Assembly: GCA_900696625.1 (NCBI GenBank)
Contig: CAADGU010000056.1
Span: 1-64,000 of the forward strand
Reading direction: 5' to 3'
Length of the DNA: 64,000 nt
Source: an uncultured Chloroflexota bacterium
GTDB lineage: Bacteria; Chloroflexota; Anaerolineae; Promineifilales; Promineifilaceae
Shown: in pieces, positions 46,736 to 55,165 of the stretch
Numbering within the stretch: position 1 is the first letter of the stretch
How the letters are laid out: every line of letters starts with the position of its first letter
Translations under genes and position numbers: made by a program
Notes under the pieces: generated by a model
What the model was told of the DNA's origin: nothing
The model's database searches: none
What the model saw: only the letters and a program-made list of their open reading frames with translations

Positions 46736-47491
46736 ATGAACGCCCACCACCAATCCGCCCTTGCCCAAAAACTGCTTTTCCTGGCCGATGATGAATTGAT
46801 CCTGGCGCATCGCAATTCGGAATGGACGGGACACGGCCCCATTTTGGAGGAGGACATTGCTTTTACCAATATCGCCCTTGATGAGATGGGGCACGCCGCC
46901 ACCTGGCACCGGCTGCGGCAAGAGTTGACGGGAGAGGAGGTGGACACGGCCGTGTTCTTCCGTGACCCCGCCGCTTACCGCAATGTGCAACTGGTGGAAC
47001 TGCCCAATAGCGATTGGGCGTTTAGTATGCTGCGCCAATACCTGTTTGACGTGTACGAACTGGTACATCTGGCGCAGTTGGCCGCCAGCAGCTACCGCCC
47101 ACTGGCCGAAGCCGCCGCCAAAATCCGCATCGAGGAGATTTACCACCTGCGCCATACTGCTGCCTGGGTCACGCGCCTGGGATTGGGCACGGCCGAAAGC
47201 AATCAACGGATGCAGGCCGCCCTGGATACCCACTGGCCTTATGCTCACCAGCTTTTTGTGGAGATGCCGGAAGATGCGGTATTGGCGGAAATGGGTACGG
47301 CCGTGTCCCCCACCAGCCTGCTTGATGAATGGCAGCAAATCACCACTGCCCACCTGACCCAGGCCAACCTGATTATCCCCACCAACCACACCCCACCCAC
47401 CACCGACCGCGCCGACCACACCGACCACCTGACCAGCCTGCTGGCCGAAATGCAATCCGTCGCCCGCCAATACCCAACGGCCGTGTGGTAA
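46736..47491 (+). CDS. paaC: Phenylacetyl-CoA epoxidase structural subunit
   Basis: A 251-residue ferritin-like subunit that pairs with PaaA. LALDEMGHAATWHRL-type motif (here IALDEMGHAATWH, near 42-54) and the RIEEIYHLRHTAAWV motif (near 132) match PaaC. It gives the scaffold of the PaaA-PaaC heterodimer and does not bind iron itself. It starts 11 nt after a hairpin. Placement between paaB and paaD follows the usual paaABCD order. Confidence 0.93.
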   Translation: MNAHHQSALAQKLLFLADDELILAHRNSEWTGHGPILEEDIAFTNIALDEMGHAATWHRLRQELTGEEVDTAVFFRDPAAYRNVQLVELPNSDWAFSMLRQYLFDVYELVHLAQLAASSYRPLAEAAAKIRIEEIYHLRHTAAWVTRLGLGTAESNQRMQAALDTHWPYAHQLFVEMPEDAVLAEMGTAVSPTSLLDEWQQITTAHLTQANLIIPTNHTPPTTDRADHTDHLTSLLAEMQSVARQYPTAVW

Positions 47492-47500
47492 TCCCTGTTC

Positions 47501-47547
47501 GTAGTAGGCGATTTATCGCCTGCTGAAGGCGATAAATCGCCTACTAC
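47501..47547. other. Perfect 20-bp hairpin between paaC and paaD
   Basis: GTAGTAGGCGATTTATCGCC and its exact complement flank TGCTGAA. It lies 9 nt after the paaC stop and 17 nt before the paaD start. Confidence 0.75.
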
Positions 47548-47563
47548 AAACGGGAAATGAGTG

Positions 47564-48046
47564 ATGATAACCACAACCCACATCTGGCAAGCCCTGGAAG
47601 AAGTCAAAGACCCGGAACTCCCCCACGTTTCGGTCGTCGAAATGGGCATCGTGCGTGACGTGCAGCTTGAAGCCGACCGCGTCCACGTCAAAATGACGCC
47701 CACCTTCTCCGGTTGTCCGGCATTAGATGTGATGCGCCATGACATCGCGGCGAAGGTGCGCGAACTGGGATTTACTCAGGTCACCGTAGAAACGGTGCTG
47801 CACCCGCCCTGGACTTCTGATTGGATCGCTGATTCGGCGCGGGACAAGCTGCAACAGTTGGGCATTGCCCCCCCCATCCGGCATGGCGGCAACCTGATTC
47901 CTATTGCCTTTCTGGATGTCGCCACCTGCCCCCGCTGCGGCTCCTCTAATACCATCCTCAAAAACGCCTTTGGCCCCACCCTGTGCAAAAGCCTCTGGTA
48001 CTGCCACGAGTGCCAAGATGGGTTTGAGCAATTTAAGGCACTGTAG
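47564..48046 (+). CDS. paaD: Phenylacetyl-CoA epoxidase maturation subunit
   Basis: A 160-residue protein of the PaaD/DUF59 (MIP18) family, thought to help assemble the metal centre of the epoxidase. The N-terminal DUF59 domain has PELPHVSVVEMGIVRDV and TFSGCPALDVM; the C-terminal zinc-type ribbon has CPRCGSSNT...CKSLWYCHEC. ATG 47564 is chosen over GTG 47561. No paaE reductase follows; the next feature is a hairpin and then an acpP-like gene. Confidence 0.92.
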   Translation: MITTTHIWQALEEVKDPELPHVSVVEMGIVRDVQLEADRVHVKMTPTFSGCPALDVMRHDIAAKVRELGFTQVTVETVLHPPWTSDWIADSARDKLQQLGIAPPIRHGGNLIPIAFLDVATCPRCGSSNTILKNAFGPTLCKSLWYCHECQDGFEQFKAL

Positions 48047-48091
48047 GGAAGTTTCGGCGATTGGCTGATCAACCAATCGCCGAAACTTCCC
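48046..48091. terminator. Perfect 19-bp hairpin after paaD
   Basis: GGGAAGTTTCGGCGATTGG and its exact complement flank CTGATCAA. It begins in the last base of the paaD stop codon. Position at the operon end fits termination, though no run of U follows the stem. Confidence 0.65.
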
Positions 48092-48141
48092 CCTTACCCT
48101 GGTGTTTTCTCAATCGGCATAAGCGCCACCCTACACACGGC

Positions 48142-48169
48142 TTGACAATTTGGTGGTTGCTTCTAAAAT
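48142..48169 (+). promoter_or_regulatory. Sigma-70-type promoter for the acyl carrier protein gene
   Basis: TTGACA (48142-48147), 16-nt spacer, TAAAAT (48164-48169), about 48 nt before the ACP start codon. Both boxes are near consensus, which makes this the clearest promoter in the window. Confidence 0.7.
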
Positions 48170-48217
48170 TGCCTCCCCATTACATGTGGAATTCAAAATT
48201 TGAAGGAGATCAGGTAA

Positions 48218-48457
48218 ATGAGTGATACACAGACTCGTATAACCGCTATTATCGTGGATTTATTAGGCGTAGACGAAGAACAGGTAGTACCTGAAGCGCG
48301 TTTCCGTGAAGACCTGGAAGCTGATTCGCTGGATTTAGTCGAACTCATTATGGCTTTTGAAGAAGAGTTTGGCGGCGAAATTTCCGATGATGAAGCCCAA
48401 AAAATCACGACTGTGGGCGAAGCGATCTATTATATTGACCACCGCATGGCGGTTTAA
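48218..48457 (+). CDS. acpP: Acyl carrier protein
   Basis: A 79-residue [28 protein letters not shown] has the DSL phosphopantetheine site (Ser near residue 38) and the helix II pattern of fatty-acid synthase carriers. It has a GAAGGAGA ribosome site and its own sigma-70-type promoter. It is not beside fabF or other FAS genes. In contrast with the megasynthase carrier domains it keeps Ser. It may serve ordinary fatty-acid synthesis. Confidence 0.95.
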   Translation: MSDTQTRITAIIVDLLGVDEEQVVPEARFREDLEADSLDLVELIMAFEEEFGGEISDDEAQKITTVGEAIYYIDHRMAV

Positions 48458-48480
48458 CGCCTGGCCTGAGGCAGAGTACG

Positions 48481-49143
48481 CTAGTGCTGACGGGCCGGCG
48501 TACTCCGCTTTTTTCCCACCATTTGTACTATTTGCCACACACTGACCCCGGCAATAAGCAAATGCCCCACCCCGTTTAAGATCAATCCCCACCCATAACC
48601 CACCGACATTCCCACCAACTGCGCCACATTGGGCTGAATTTGCAGGTACACCCGTGTGGGCAGCACTGCGCCTATCAGGCCCAACAGGGTCAACAAGAGC
48701 CAGCAGAGCCACTGCCTGGTTTCAATTTTCACCAACCAACACAGCACAACGGCGGCAACGACAGCCAGCAGCACCAGGCCAATCCACTGGACACGGGGCA
48801 TGTATTCGTGGCGCGTCGGGCCGGTAATGTCCTCGATGGCGGGGAATGCCTGCCAGCTAATGAGCAGCGCCAGACCACGCATGGCCCAACTCTGCCAACG
48901 GCCGTTGCCCCACAACAACGTCAGCATCACCAGCATCAGCGCCAGGGTAATCGGCGGCAGGTAAAACAGATTGCGTTCCAGCCCTACCCCCATAAACTTG
49001 ACCCACTCGCCCAACTCAATACCCAAAAAGCTAAGACCGGCCCCCGGCCCCGGCAGCCAAACCATGAGGTAACCGACGAATACGGCCGTCAGGCCAACTT
49101 GCAATATCGTCTGACCTTGTCTACCAGGCATGATTTTTACCAT
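48481..49143 (-). CDS. Unknown membrane protein
   Basis: A 220-residue protein with about six membrane helices and a short basic C-terminus (KKRSTPARQH). No motif recognised. It converges with the ACP gene (23 nt between stops) and lies next to the PIN toxin pair. Function unknown. Confidence 0.6.
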   Translation of the reverse strand: MVKIMPGRQGQTILQVGLTAVFVGYLMVWLPGPGAGLSFLGIELGEWVKFMGVGLERNLFYLPPITLALMLVMLTLLWGNGRWQSWAMRGLALLISWQAFPAIEDITGPTRHEYMPRVQWIGLVLLAVVAAVVLCWLVKIETRQWLCWLLLTLLGLIGAVLPTRVYLQIQPNVAQLVGMSVGYGWGLILNGVGHLLIAGVSVWQIVQMVGKKRSTPARQH

Positions 49144-49148
49144 TTTGA

Positions 49149-49583
49149 CTAGACATCAGATCTGGAGTCAAGAATTTGAAGCAGTTCGGCACTTGAGATG
49201 ATAGAGATACCCATTTCTGCCAGAAGGTCATTAACTTCTGGGGCCATTAAGTCTTTGTCAACGGTCAGGATGTAATCGGCCAGCCCAAAGATGGCTACGG
49301 CAATCACCTTGTCATCATCTGGATCACGGCAGAGCCGGGGAACTTCCGGTGGCTCAATTAACTCAATATCATCGAGCAAATGGCTGGTAAAGGCACGTCG
49401 TAGTTCAGGGTAGATTAAGGCAGCAACTTCGGGATAAGCCAGTACATGCAAGTATTCATCAACTAACGACGGAGAGGCCACAACCGTAAATCGCGCTGCC
49501 TCCCACGCCATAACAAAGGTAGCCAATTCAGGAGGTCGCAATAGGGCTGCCACCAGTTGGTTAGTGTCCAAGACTACACGCAT
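49149..49583 (-). CDS. PIN-domain toxin (COG1569 type)
   Basis: A 144-residue PIN nuclease. MRVVLDTNQLVAALL has the first acid of the active site, and CRDPDDDKVIAVAIFGLADYILTVDKDLM has the later acids; these coordinate metal for RNA cleavage. It follows a short gene by 6 nt, as toxin genes follow antitoxin genes. The target RNA is unknown. Confidence 0.85.
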   Translation of the reverse strand: MRVVLDTNQLVAALLRPPELATFVMAWEAARFTVVASPSLVDEYLHVLAYPEVAALIYPELRRAFTSHLLDDIELIEPPEVPRLCRDPDDDKVIAVAIFGLADYILTVDKDLMAPEVNDLLAEMGISIISSAELLQILDSRSDV

Positions 49584-49589
49584 GTGGTA

Positions 49590-49859
49590 TCAATTGGCAC
49601 GCGGAGTCTGCCGGGCACGCCGTACCAGGCTAACAATATCCTCATCGGAGGGGGAAATTGTGTCGGCATAGTCACGTACAGCCTCCCGTATCGCCCGGCG
49701 TGTGGCCGCAAAGCGCGCTCGACGGGCTGTGTCTTGAAGTAGTTCTATCACCGACGGAAGCGGAACGACAAGCACTTTCGCGCCAATTTCCACACCTGGC
49801 GGCGCTTTGACAGTCCGATCAGGCTCTACCACTGCTATTGTCGTTGTGATTGATGACAT
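49590..49859 (-). CDS. Probable antitoxin of the PIN toxin
   Basis: An 89-residue protein from ATG 49859, with GGAG as ribosome site. The N-terminal half has a beta-like region (VAVVEPDRTVKAPPGVEIGAKVLVVPLPS is interrupted here; TIAVVEPDRTVKAP is seen at the start), followed by helices rich in Arg and Glu. No named family is certain, but position and size fit a cognate antitoxin. A longer frame reaches 49928 without a ribosome site. Confidence 0.65.
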   Translation of the reverse strand: MSSITTTIAVVEPDRTVKAPPGVEIGAKVLVVPLPSVIELLQDTARRARFAATRRAIREAVRDYADTISPSDEDIVSLVRRARQTPRAN

Positions 49860-49943
49860 AACGATCTCCAGATTCGCTGGGCGCCAATGAAAGCTGTTGT
49901 CATTATACCGTAATCTATTGTCTGGCAACTACCAGTTACCCCA

Positions 49944-51104
49944 TTATTTCTTTTCGGCTTTTCTCTCCCACACGGCCGTCAGCCGGGCGTCTTCCTCGGA
50001 TTGGTCGGCGAAAAATTTGTCCAGGGCGTGGCTCTGGCGCTGGCGCAGGGCCAGCAGGGCGACGGCGCGGATGTCTTCTGGGGTCACGGCCGTGCGCTCA
50101 TCCGCTGCCGCATGGGCACGGGCCGCTTCAAACAGGGTAATCTCCGCGCGCCCGGACTCGATTTGCAGCGCCGCTACCAGCGCCAGCCCCAACTGGCGGG
50201 CTTCATCCGCCAGCGTCACCTGGGGCAGGCGGTCACGGGCCTGCTGAATTTCGTCAGCCAAAGAGAGGGTGGCCTCGGCATAACCGGCCGCAAAGAGGTC
50301 CGGCTGCCGCCGATAGATAGCGGCGCGTTCATATGCCTGGTAGCGCAAGTCACTGTCCGCCAGGCCACGCACAATGGCCCGCAGCCCAAAACGATCCATC
50401 AGCTGCGGGCGCAGCCAGCCCTCCTCCGGGTTCATCGAGCCGATGAGCATGATGCGCGCTTTGTAGGTCAGCTTGAGCGGGCCACGACGCACAGTGTAAT
50501 GCCCTTGCGCCGCCGCGTCTAACATGGCGTCGGTGATCACGTCATCCAGCAAATTCACTTCGTCAATATAGACGATGTGCCCATCGGCGTGGCCGAGCAG
50601 CCCTCGTTCCAGCCGCACCTTTTGCTGTTCCAGCGCCAGCCGCTCGTTGATGCCGCCGACCACATCTTCCAGACGGGAATTCAGGGGTAGTTCAAAAATA
50701 CGCACTTTGTCGGCGGTGGTCAGCGGATCGCCATAACCAAATTTGGTGGCACAATCCTTACACACCCCGTCCATACCATAGAGTGCCACATCTTCTTCGG
50801 TGCAGCCATAGGCGCACAGACTGCGCCGGGTAGTAGGCAGCAGATCGGTGAGGGCGCGCACGGCCGTTGTTTTGGCCGTACCGCGTGGCCCAATGAGCAA
50901 AACGCCGCCAACGAGTGGGTTGATCAAGGAGAGCGTCAACGCCAGCTTCATTTCATACTGGCCGACAATAGCTAAGAAGGGGAATGGCTCGACTTCGGCC
51001 ACGCCGATGTCCGGCGCAGGCAGGCGGCTCACCTGCCCGGCGGGTGAGGCCAGCAAAATCTCCAGCAATTTGGAGCGGGGTTGGCCGGATGTTTCGTCAC
51101 TCAT
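49944..51104 (-). CDS. Magnesium-chelatase-like AAA+ ATPase (ChlI/BchI type)
   Basis: A 386-residue AAA+ ATPase from ATG 51104, which overlaps the thioesterase stop by 8 nt. Walker A IGPRGTAKTT (71-80), Walker B YIDEVNLLDD and an arginine finger region (GSMNPEEGWLRPQLMDRF) match ChlI. A cysteine set (Cys97, Cys101, Cys115, Cys118) lies between Walker A and the insertion and could bind zinc. No ChlD/H partner or other pigment gene is nearby, so a chelatase role is not implied; it may work with a VWA protein elsewhere. Confidence 0.82.
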   Translation of the reverse strand: MSDETSGQPRSKLLEILLASPAGQVSRLPAPDIGVAEVEPFPFLAIVGQYEMKLALTLSLINPLVGGVLLIGPRGTAKTTAVRALTDLLPTTRRSLCAYGCTEEDVALYGMDGVCKDCATKFGYGDPLTTADKVRIFELPLNSRLEDVVGGINERLALEQQKVRLERGLLGHADGHIVYIDEVNLLDDVITDAMLDAAAQGHYTVRRGPLKLTYKARIMLIGSMNPEEGWLRPQLMDRFGLRAIVRGLADSDLRYQAYERAAIYRRQPDLFAAGYAEATLSLADEIQQARDRLPQVTLADEARQLGLALVAALQIESGRAEITLFEAARAHAAADERTAVTPEDIRAVALLALRQRQSHALDKFFADQSEEDARLTAVWERKAEKK

Positions 51105-51576
51105 GGGCGTCTTGTCGGTGCTGCTGCAAGCGATAAGCCTGGCGTTGGGCGGCGCGTTCAAAGCGCGCCTGCTCTTCGGCGGTGGTGCATAAGAGCGGGG
51201 GAACGGGGGTGGGACGGCCGTGTTCGTCCAGCGCCACGTAGACAAAAAAGGCGGTATTGGTGTGGGTCGTCTGCCCGGTGAGCACATCTTCGGCGGTGAC
51301 AACCACGCGCGTTTCCATCGAGGTACGCCCCACCCAACTGACCTCGGCCGTGACCGTCATCAGGTTGCCGATGTGTACCGGCGAATGAAAACGCATAGAG
51401 TCTACAGCGACGGTGACAGCCGGATGGCGCGCATGTCTGATGGCCGCCATACCGCCCGCCTCGTCACAAATCTTCATAATATAGCCGCCATGCACATTGC
51501 CCATGACGTTGGCGTGTGACGGCCCCATGACCTGGGTGAGGATAACGCGGGATTCGGTGGGGCTTTTGGGGGGCAT
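51097..51576 (-). CDS. Acyl-CoA thioesterase, hot-dog fold (YciA/BFIT-like)
   Basis: A 159-residue hot-dog thioesterase. GNVHGGYIMKICDEAGGMAAIRHAR near residues 26-50 carries the Asp/Glu and helix typical of acyl-CoA hydrolases; VAVDSMRFHSPVHIGNLMTV is the second half. It hydrolyses acyl-CoA thioesters. It overlaps the ChlI-like gene by 8 nt, so the two are co-translated, for an unknown reason. It is not close to the lipid-synthase operon. Confidence 0.9.
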   Translation of the reverse strand: MPPKSPTESRVILTQVMGPSHANVMGNVHGGYIMKICDEAGGMAAIRHARHPAVTVAVDSMRFHSPVHIGNLMTVTAEVSWVGRTSMETRVVVTAEDVLTGQTTHTNTAFFVYVALDEHGRPTPVPPLLCTTAEEQARFERAAQRQAYRLQQHRQDAHE

Positions 51577-51577
51577 T

Positions 51578-51640
51578 GGGGTGCGTGATGCGTGATACGT
51601 GATGCGTGACCAGAAATCTCACTCGTCACACGTCACGATT
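51578..51640. repeat. Low-complexity inverted repeat, GTGCGTGATGCGTGA family
   Basis: GTGCGTGATGCGTGATACGTGATGCGTGA faces CACTCGTCACACGTCACG. It spans the 63 nt between the thioesterase and the 117-residue gene. Same words as the repeat in the O-antigen ligase at 56557-56600. Confidence 0.65.
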
Positions 51641-51993
51641 CAATCCATATCCGGCCGGGTTTCGGAGACGTAGCTTAACTTTTCGGGGTACTCCTCAAAC
51701 ATATCAATAATCTGGTGCGGCAGCGATGGGAACATGGGGGGGAGGGGTACGGCCGTTGGTAATTTAATGCGCTCTGAGGGAATAGTCGGCGGTTTCATGA
51801 GCGGTCGGTCAATGGGGCGGGTACGCTTGCGCAGCAGGCGTTGATCATCACTGAGAAAACCAAGATAGGAGCCGCCGGTATCAAACACTTCACGTCCCAC
51901 GACAAAACCAATCCATTCCCCATCCACGTTAAAAACGTTGCCTTTTTCATACACAGCCACCCACTCGCCATCTGATCGGTAAATTGGAATCAT
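51640..51993 (-). CDS. 4-fold beta-flower-like protein
   Basis: A 117-residue protein from ATG 51993, with AGGAGA ribosome site. MIPIYRSDGEWVAVYEKGNVFNVDGEWIGFVVGREVFDTGGSYLGFL shows three or four repeated blade-like units with GEW and GSY turns, which recall 4-fold beta-flower proteins (from memory). The C-terminal half is proline-rich. Function unknown. Confidence 0.6.
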   Translation of the reverse strand: MIPIYRSDGEWVAVYEKGNVFNVDGEWIGFVVGREVFDTGGSYLGFLSDDQRLLRKRTRPIDRPLMKPPTIPSERIKLPTAVPLPPMFPSLPHQIIDMFEEYPEKLSYVSETRPDMD

Positions 51994-52150
51994 TTCTCCT
52001 CTTATTATGACTACAGGTCGCAACAGCCAACGTGAGGGGCACGATACGGCAATGCGCTGACTTTGGTTCCTTAATTACGCAAGCAGCATTATAGTGAAGG
52101 GGGCACAGGTGGGCAACTTATGTAATGGGGCAGGGGGCCGGTTATTTTGG

Positions 52151-53263
52151 TTATATGTTGGAGAAGGCGGAGAGTACGGCCGTATCCCTTATGCCCTCGG
52201 CCGTTTCCGGCAGCGGCACGGCCGTGTGCTGCCGTATCCAGGTAGTGAAAATGTGACCATTCACCAGCACCTCACGCCCCCGCTCCACCACCAGGCCAAA
52301 CTGCCGCAACCGCTGTTCGGCTTCGGCCAGGGCAAAGGGGCTAAAAGGCACAGAGGGCGTCACCGGGACCGCCACCAATTCGGCCAATATCTGGCGCTGG
52401 CAGGCGTCAAAATGCGCCCACCACTGGCTAAAACAGGGGGACAATTCCGCGACGAGCTGTGTCTGCACGGCGCCGGCATTGGGCATACCATCCAGCCGTT
52501 TGTGGTACAGCCAACGCGCGGCCGTTAATTGCAGTAAAAAAGGCAGTGTGCCTGCCAGCCGTTCTATTTGTTGCACGTCGGTGGCGCTGAAAGGGGTTCC
52601 GGTCTGGAGGGCGGGATGGGTGATCAGGGGAGGGATGACGGCCGTTTCCAGTTCGGCCAGATAAATGGGCGTGGGCGAAAAAATGTTGAAAAACGGGGAA
52701 GTGGCTGGCAATCCCAGGTGGCTGCCCATATGGTACAAGTCAGTCAGCGCGGTGGTGACACAGACAAAGTCGTAATCATTGACGCTGGTCATAGCCCGCA
52801 GTTCCGTCAGAAAATGGCGGTCAAACGCCTCGGTATGCAGCGCGTCAAAATCATCCAGCAGCAGCACAATGCGATGCAAAGGAAAATGGCACAGAAACGC
52901 CTCCACATCGTAAATGCTGGTCTGCTCCGGCGGCGACTCTTTCCACAAAAAACCGGTATGCACCTGGCCCAGGCTCATCTTGAGCTGGGTCAATATGCGG
53001 TAATAAAACTGGCCCGGCGTTTTGCAGGAGGTCATGTCCACATAGACCATCACCATGCGTTCCGGGTGGCGCACGTGGCGCACCATCACCGTGGGGTGGG
53101 CAATATGGCGCAAAAAGGAGGTTTTGCCAGAACGGGGCAGCCCGATGATGTTCGCCGATTGGGGATGAGCGCCGCCGATAATTTCAAAGAGTTGCGTGAT
53201 CTGGCGTTGACGGCCGTAAAAATCAGCAGGGCTTTGCACAGGATGACCAACAGTGTAAGGCAT
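52151..53263 (-). CDS. AAA-type ATPase (STAND/Orc-like)
   Basis: A 370-residue P-loop ATPase. Walker A is GLPRSGKTSF (near 40-49), Walker B IVLLLDDFD (near 130-138), then a sensor region CVTTALTDL. The C-terminal part has a winged-helix-like end. This layout recalls nSTAND or Orc1/Cdc6-type proteins used in signalling. No partner domain is fused. Start ATG 53263 has AGGAG ribosome site. The next genes upstream are decayed. Confidence 0.7.
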   Translation of the reverse strand: MPYTVGHPVQSPADFYGRQRQITQLFEIIGGAHPQSANIIGLPRSGKTSFLRHIAHPTVMVRHVRHPERMVMVYVDMTSCKTPGQFYYRILTQLKMSLGQVHTGFLWKESPPEQTSIYDVEAFLCHFPLHRIVLLLDDFDALHTEAFDRHFLTELRAMTSVNDYDFVCVTTALTDLYHMGSHLGLPATSPFFNIFSPTPIYLAELETAVIPPLITHPALQTGTPFSATDVQQIERLAGTLPFLLQLTAARWLYHKRLDGMPNAGAVQTQLVAELSPCFSQWWAHFDACQRQILAELVAVPVTPSVPFSPFALAEAEQRLRQFGLVVERGREVLVNGHIFTTWIRQHTAVPLPETAEGIRDTAVLSAFSNI

Positions 53264-53518
53264 AATTGCGCTCCTGTCTGCGTAAAACCAGATGGCTCAC
53301 CACACAAGGCAGGCTTCTCATGGCGGCGGCAGGTATCAAATTGATTTACTACAACGTGAAAAAGCTTCTCGACTATTATGCCCACATCAACCTCAAAAAT
53401 ATAGCCAACCTGATAGGAGAAAAGTACCAGCAGGCAACTTCGAATGTGGCGCGGTGGTGGCAGCGGCCCATGAAGACCACGCCCATAACAAAAGTAACAA
53501 AACCAGCATTGCTTAATC

Positions 53519-53815
53519 ATGAAAGAACCTCTCTACACAGACACCCACCCCAAAAAGAAGCGATGCAAATCGAAATTATTCGGCGTATGCCAGCCTGGAA
53601 AAAATTTCGTTTGTAGAGGGATTGAATGAAATGATGAGGGCAATGGCGGTGAGTGGCCTCAAAGAACGCCACCCAGAAGCCACTCCCCAACAAATTCACC
53701 GCATGTTAGCAGATCTCATGCTTGGGCCAGAACTGGCCCAAAAGGTGTATGACCATAGTGGGCAGCCGCACTTAGGGTTGCTGATTTGCTGGAACGGGCA
53801 CTGAGCGCGGCGTAG
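53519..53815 (+). pseudogene. Decayed gene pair: small conserved protein plus nucleotidyltransferase tail
   Basis: The start MKEPLYTDTHPKK (53519-53557) continues as EAMQIEIIRRMPAWKKFR in a second frame (53557-53612) and as VEGLNEMMRAMAVSGLKERHPEATPQQIHRMLADLMLGPELAQKVY in a third (53613 on). Each shift matches one missing base, at an A5 run and at a T run. In many genomes this family (from memory) precedes a nucleotidyltransferase. At 53759-53815 a separate frame reads WAAALRVADLLERALSAA, like the end of that partner. So the pair seems shortened by an internal deletion. 53264-53518 and 53816-53951 hold no gene. Confidence 0.6.
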
Positions 53816-53951
53816 CCGGCCCAACTAACTGTTGGGGTCAGAAGCAGATTTTGGGTCACGGCCGTGCGAAAAATCGTGCAACAGTGGGTGAAAAACAGAC
53901 CGGCGGCAAGCAAACAATTATGCTGTGGGGCTTCGGACTTCCGGCTTCGGC

Positions 53952-55106
53952 TTACGGGCCTCGGTCAAGGCCACATAGCTGCTCGTAGAGCGTGCGCAGT
54001 TGCCGGGCAGATTGCTCCCAGGTGAAGCGGCGCGTCTGGCGGAAACCGGCGGCTACCAGGCGGGTGCGTTCCGCCGGGTCGGCCAACAGGTGCTGGATGG
54101 CCTCTGTCCAGGCAGCCTGGTCATGTGGCGAAAGTTGGATGGCGGCGTTACCCGCCACTTCGGGCAAGGAGGAGGCGTTGGAGGTGATGACCGGGACGCC
54201 GCAGCCCATGGCTTCCAGCAGCGGCAGGCCAAACCCTTCATACAGGCTGGGGAAAACAAACAGGGCCGCGCCGCTGTACAGCGCCGGTAAATCATCATCG
54301 GCGACAAAACCGGGGAAATGGACACGGCCGTCCATCCCCTGCCGCCCCACCTCTGCCATCATCTCCTCCATCAGCCAGCCTTTGCCGCCGGTGATTATCA
54401 GGTGGTGGGGGTGGGTTTGGGCAATCGGCTGGAAGGCGCGGATAAGCATCTGATAATTTTTGCGCGGCTGTACGGTGCCCACCGCCAGGATATAGGGCGC
54501 GTCTCCGAGTTGGTATTGGCGGCGCACGGCCGTGAGCTTCTTTTCGTCTGTCACCGGTTGGAAACGACTATGGACGCCGCTGTATAGGACGGTCACTTTA
54601 TCGGGCGATACCTGCCACACGGCCGTCAGGTCATCCTTTGTCGCCTGTGAATCGGCCAGAATGTGCGTGGCGCGGCCAATTGACCAGGGCACAACCTGGT
54701 TCAAATAAGATACCAGCCGTTCGGGAAAAACTTCCGGGTAATGGACGAAGGAGAGGTCATGCACGGTGAGCAGCGTGGGGATACGGCCGTGAACCGGCGG
54801 CAGCACAAAATCAGGCGAATGAAACAAATCCAGCTTGCCGGTGAACGCCTGCACCGGCAATGGCAGCCGCAGCCTGTACCACAGCCGGTAGAGCCAGCGT
54901 TCGTCTACCGGCGCCGTGTGCAAGTGGACATTGTCAGTTTGCGGGATGGGATGGGGAACAGGGGAAGCGGTGGGGTTTTTGGCGGCGAAGAAATGGTATT
55001 CGTTGTCGGGGTCTACGGCCGTGAGCGCAAATATCAACTCGCGGGTATAACGGCCGATCCCTCCCCCCTGGGTAATGGCAGCGGTGACATCAATGCCAAT
55101 TCGCAT
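53952..55106 (-). CDS. Family 4 glycosyltransferase
   Basis: GT-B enzyme of 384 residues. IDVTAAITQGGGIGRYTRELI is the GT4 start; the C-terminal donor domain has VGTVQPRKNYQMLIRAF and FPSLYEGFGLPLLEAMGCGVPVITSN with the EX7E Glu pair. Typical of mannosyl- and glucosyltransferases in exopolysaccharide or O-antigen assembly. It lies downstream of a GtrA-like gene in the same direction. Confidence 0.92.
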   Translation of the reverse strand: MRIGIDVTAAITQGGGIGRYTRELIFALTAVDPDNEYHFFAAKNPTASPVPHPIPQTDNVHLHTAPVDERWLYRLWYRLRLPLPVQAFTGKLDLFHSPDFVLPPVHGRIPTLLTVHDLSFVHYPEVFPERLVSYLNQVVPWSIGRATHILADSQATKDDLTAVWQVSPDKVTVLYSGVHSRFQPVTDEKKLTAVRRQYQLGDAPYILAVGTVQPRKNYQMLIRAFQPIAQTHPHHLIITGGKGWLMEEMMAEVGRQGMDGRVHFPGFVADDDLPALYSGAALFVFPSLYEGFGLPLLEAMGCGVPVITSNASSLPEVAGNAAIQLSPHDQAAWTEAIQHLLADPAERTRLVAAGFRQTRRFTWEQSARQLRTLYEQLCGLDRGP

Positions 55107-55165
55107 GGAGATGGGAGATTGGAGATTGGAGATTGTTCAGTCTCTAATCTCCAATCTCTAATCCC
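55107..55165. repeat. Low-complexity inverted repeat after the GtrA-like gene
   Basis: GAGATTGGAGATTGGAGATT faces AATCTCCAATCTCTAATCCC across a GTTCAGTCTCT loop. It fills the spacer between GtrA-like and GT4 genes. Confidence 0.65.

Noticed and set aside
49944-51104. Evidence of photosynthesis from the ChlI-like gene
   Set aside because: ChlI-type ATPases occur widely in non-phototrophs and no other pigment gene is in the window.
53266-53616. Rightward 116-codon frame before the decayed gene pair
   Set aside because: Only its last 18 codons are conserved, and these belong to the middle of the frameshifted gene that starts at 53519.
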